In this document: positions 62,885 through 64,000 of the stretch, piece by piece
How the letters are laid out: each line of letters starts with the position of its first letter
How positions within the stretch are numbered: the first letter of the stretch is position 1
From: Pyrinomonadaceae bacterium
GTDB lineage: Bacteria; Acidobacteriota; Blastocatellia; Pyrinomonadales; Pyrinomonadaceae
Length of the DNA: 64,000 nt
Direction: 5' to 3'
Assembly (NCBI GenBank): GCA_014380365.1
Contig: JACMJZ010000029.1
Coordinates: forward strand, 1 to 64,000
The notes under the pieces: model-generated
What the model was told of the DNA's origin: nothing
The model's database searches: none
Seen by the model: only the letters and a program-made list of their open reading frames with translations
Made by a program: the position numbers and the translations under genes

Positions 62885-63952
62885 TTGCAAACGCCAATTA
62901 AGCCCCCGCCCAACATCGCCACCGCCAGATCCTTCCTCGCGAGAGCCGCCAAGGCGTTTGCGAGTCATCCTTTCAAGCCACACACCTTTTTTCAGAACGG
63001 CCATGCGCAAACGCTCGCCGCGTTCGCCTGGCCCAGACGCAGGCGCTTTCGTTCGACGGGCGACGAGGAGCGTGTTTTCCAGGTTGCTCCAGACGTTCAG
63101 CTGCTGGCTCACTGCCGTTGGCAACCGAACCGGAACGAGCACCTGACGGTCGTCATCTGGCACGGCATCGAAGGCTCGAGCGCATCCACCTACATGCTGA
63201 GCACCGCGCATAAGGCGTTTCAGGCCGGTCTAAACGTGATTCGCATGAACCTGCGCTCGTGCGGCGGGACGGAACATCTGACCCCAACGATCTATCACGG
63301 GGGTTTGAGCCACGACCTCCGCGTAGTCGTCGACCAACTTATCAAACGGGATGGCCTGTCCAGGATAGTCATGGTGGGCTTCTCTTTGGGCGGGAATCAG
63401 GTATTGAAGCTGGCGGGCGAATACGGCGAGCATCCACCGCCGCAAGTGTTGGGTATCTGCGCTGTGTCGCCTTCAGTTGATCTAAGCGCGAGTGCCGACC
63501 TGATCATGAAGCGTTCCAATTGGCTCTATCATCGCGACTTCGTGCGCCGTTTGAAGAACAAAGTTCGCAGTAAAGAAAAGTTGTTTCCGGAGCTTTACGA
63601 CATTAGCCGCCTCGACGTAATTCGCACCATTAAGGAGTTTGACGATCGCTTCACTTCCCGCGCGCATGGCTTCGCTGACGCCGACGACTATTATCAACGT
63701 GCCAGCTCCCTCCGCGTCATCGATAGGATCAGCATACCGACGCTTATCATCCACGCCGAGGACGACCCCTTCATCCCCTTCGCCCCTCTGCGCGACCCGG
63801 CAGTATCGAACAATCCTTTCATACTGCTCCTGGCCCCCAAGCAAGGCGGCCACGTCGCCTTCATCCAAGCCGACGAACGAGCCGACCCCGATCGCTTCTG
63901 GGCCGAGAACCGCGCCATCCAATTCTGCAGCCTCGCAAGTGATTTCGTTTGA
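62885..63952 (+). CDS. YheT-type alpha/beta hydrolase
   Basis: 355 residues of the alpha/beta-hydrolase fold: FKPHTFFQNGHAQTLAAF (the family N-terminus), VVIWHGIEGSSASTYML, the nucleophile elbow GFSLGG with its Ser, then IPTLIIHAEDDPFIPF (Asp) and GGHVAFI (His), so the triad is complete. The start is a TTG at 62885 directly against the repeat; no clear ribosome-binding site is seen. The substrate is unknown; relatives are described as hydrolases of small esters or lipids. Confidence 0.88.
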   Translation: MQTPIKPPPNIATARSFLARAAKAFASHPFKPHTFFQNGHAQTLAAFAWPRRRRFRSTGDEERVFQVAPDVQLLAHCRWQPNRNEHLTVVIWHGIEGSSASTYMLSTAHKAFQAGLNVIRMNLRSCGGTEHLTPTIYHGGLSHDLRVVVDQLIKRDGLSRIVMVGFSLGGNQVLKLAGEYGEHPPPQVLGICAVSPSVDLSASADLIMKRSNWLYHRDFVRRLKNKVRSKEKLFPELYDISRLDVIRTIKEFDDRFTSRAHGFADADDYYQRASSLRVIDRISIPTLIIHAEDDPFIPFAPLRDPAVSNNPFILLLAPKQGGHVAFIQADERADPDRFWAENRAIQFCSLASDFV

Positions 63953-64000
63953 CTAATTCCGCACCGCAAGTTCGCAATAACACGCCGGGGCGCACATCCG

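Overview
The window looks like chromosomal DNA of a moderately GC-rich, Gram-negative-type soil bacterium, most probably an Acidobacteriota of the Blastocatellia/Pyrinomonadaceae kind. This is an inference from the gene mix: a B12-dependent ribonucleotide reductase, KimA and KimA-like permeases, a membrane Ser/Thr kinase with a DUF4384 protein and a TPR-CHAT protein, a YtxJ-like bacillithiol protein, EF-G2, and many dispersed intergenic inverted repeats. No rRNA, tRNA, transposase, integrase or phage structural gene was recognised.

Layout. 1-2150: groES-groEL on the minus strand. 2150-5270: repeat-rich, gene-poor DNA with a small secreted protein and a small hypothetical gene, the latter followed by a 43-bp tandem hairpin array. 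5240-7690: a defence-type islet. It holds a retron whose reverse transcriptase is fused to a trypsin-like serine protease, with a recognisable msr-msd RNA locus just upstream, followed by a convergent ParE/antitoxin-type pair. 7880-10890: nrdJ with a strong promoter and an attenuator-like leader. 11220-20900: a PspA operon, purD, a zinc-ribbon protein, terC, a kimA potassium-importer operon and a KdpDE-like two-component system. 21000-21700: repeats and an unexplained cluster of 18 GATC sites. 21750-25530: an accessory cluster (FN3 protein, unknown proteins, GH18-like protein). 25570-29880: two tandem APC permeases. 30260-40490: small housekeeping and envelope genes (polysaccharide export, SDR, PrsW, MBL-fold hydrolase, ferredoxin, DinB, CDP-alcohol transferase, DUF971, YtxJ). 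40730-46650: a kinase, DUF4384 and CHAT operon. 46850-54690: DUF6702, M1 peptidase, glycogen phosphorylase, macrodomain and VWA proteins. 55080-63950: EF-G2, a TonB-like protein, an ECF sigma/anti-sigma pair, a POTRA protein and a YheT-type hydrolase.

How genes work together. Potassium handling is a theme: KimA, a KdpDE-like pair without kdpFABC, a KdpE-box-like site before the kimA operon, and two further KimA-like permeases. The retron islet is the best candidate for an unusual system: the 19-bp a1/a2 stem, the NAXXH and VTG retron motifs, and a complete His-Asp-Ser triad are all visible. The second notable element is the nrdJ leader, with mutually exclusive terminator and antiterminator stems. 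Many intergenic inverted repeats lie against stop codons, as if they served as mRNA 3' ends.
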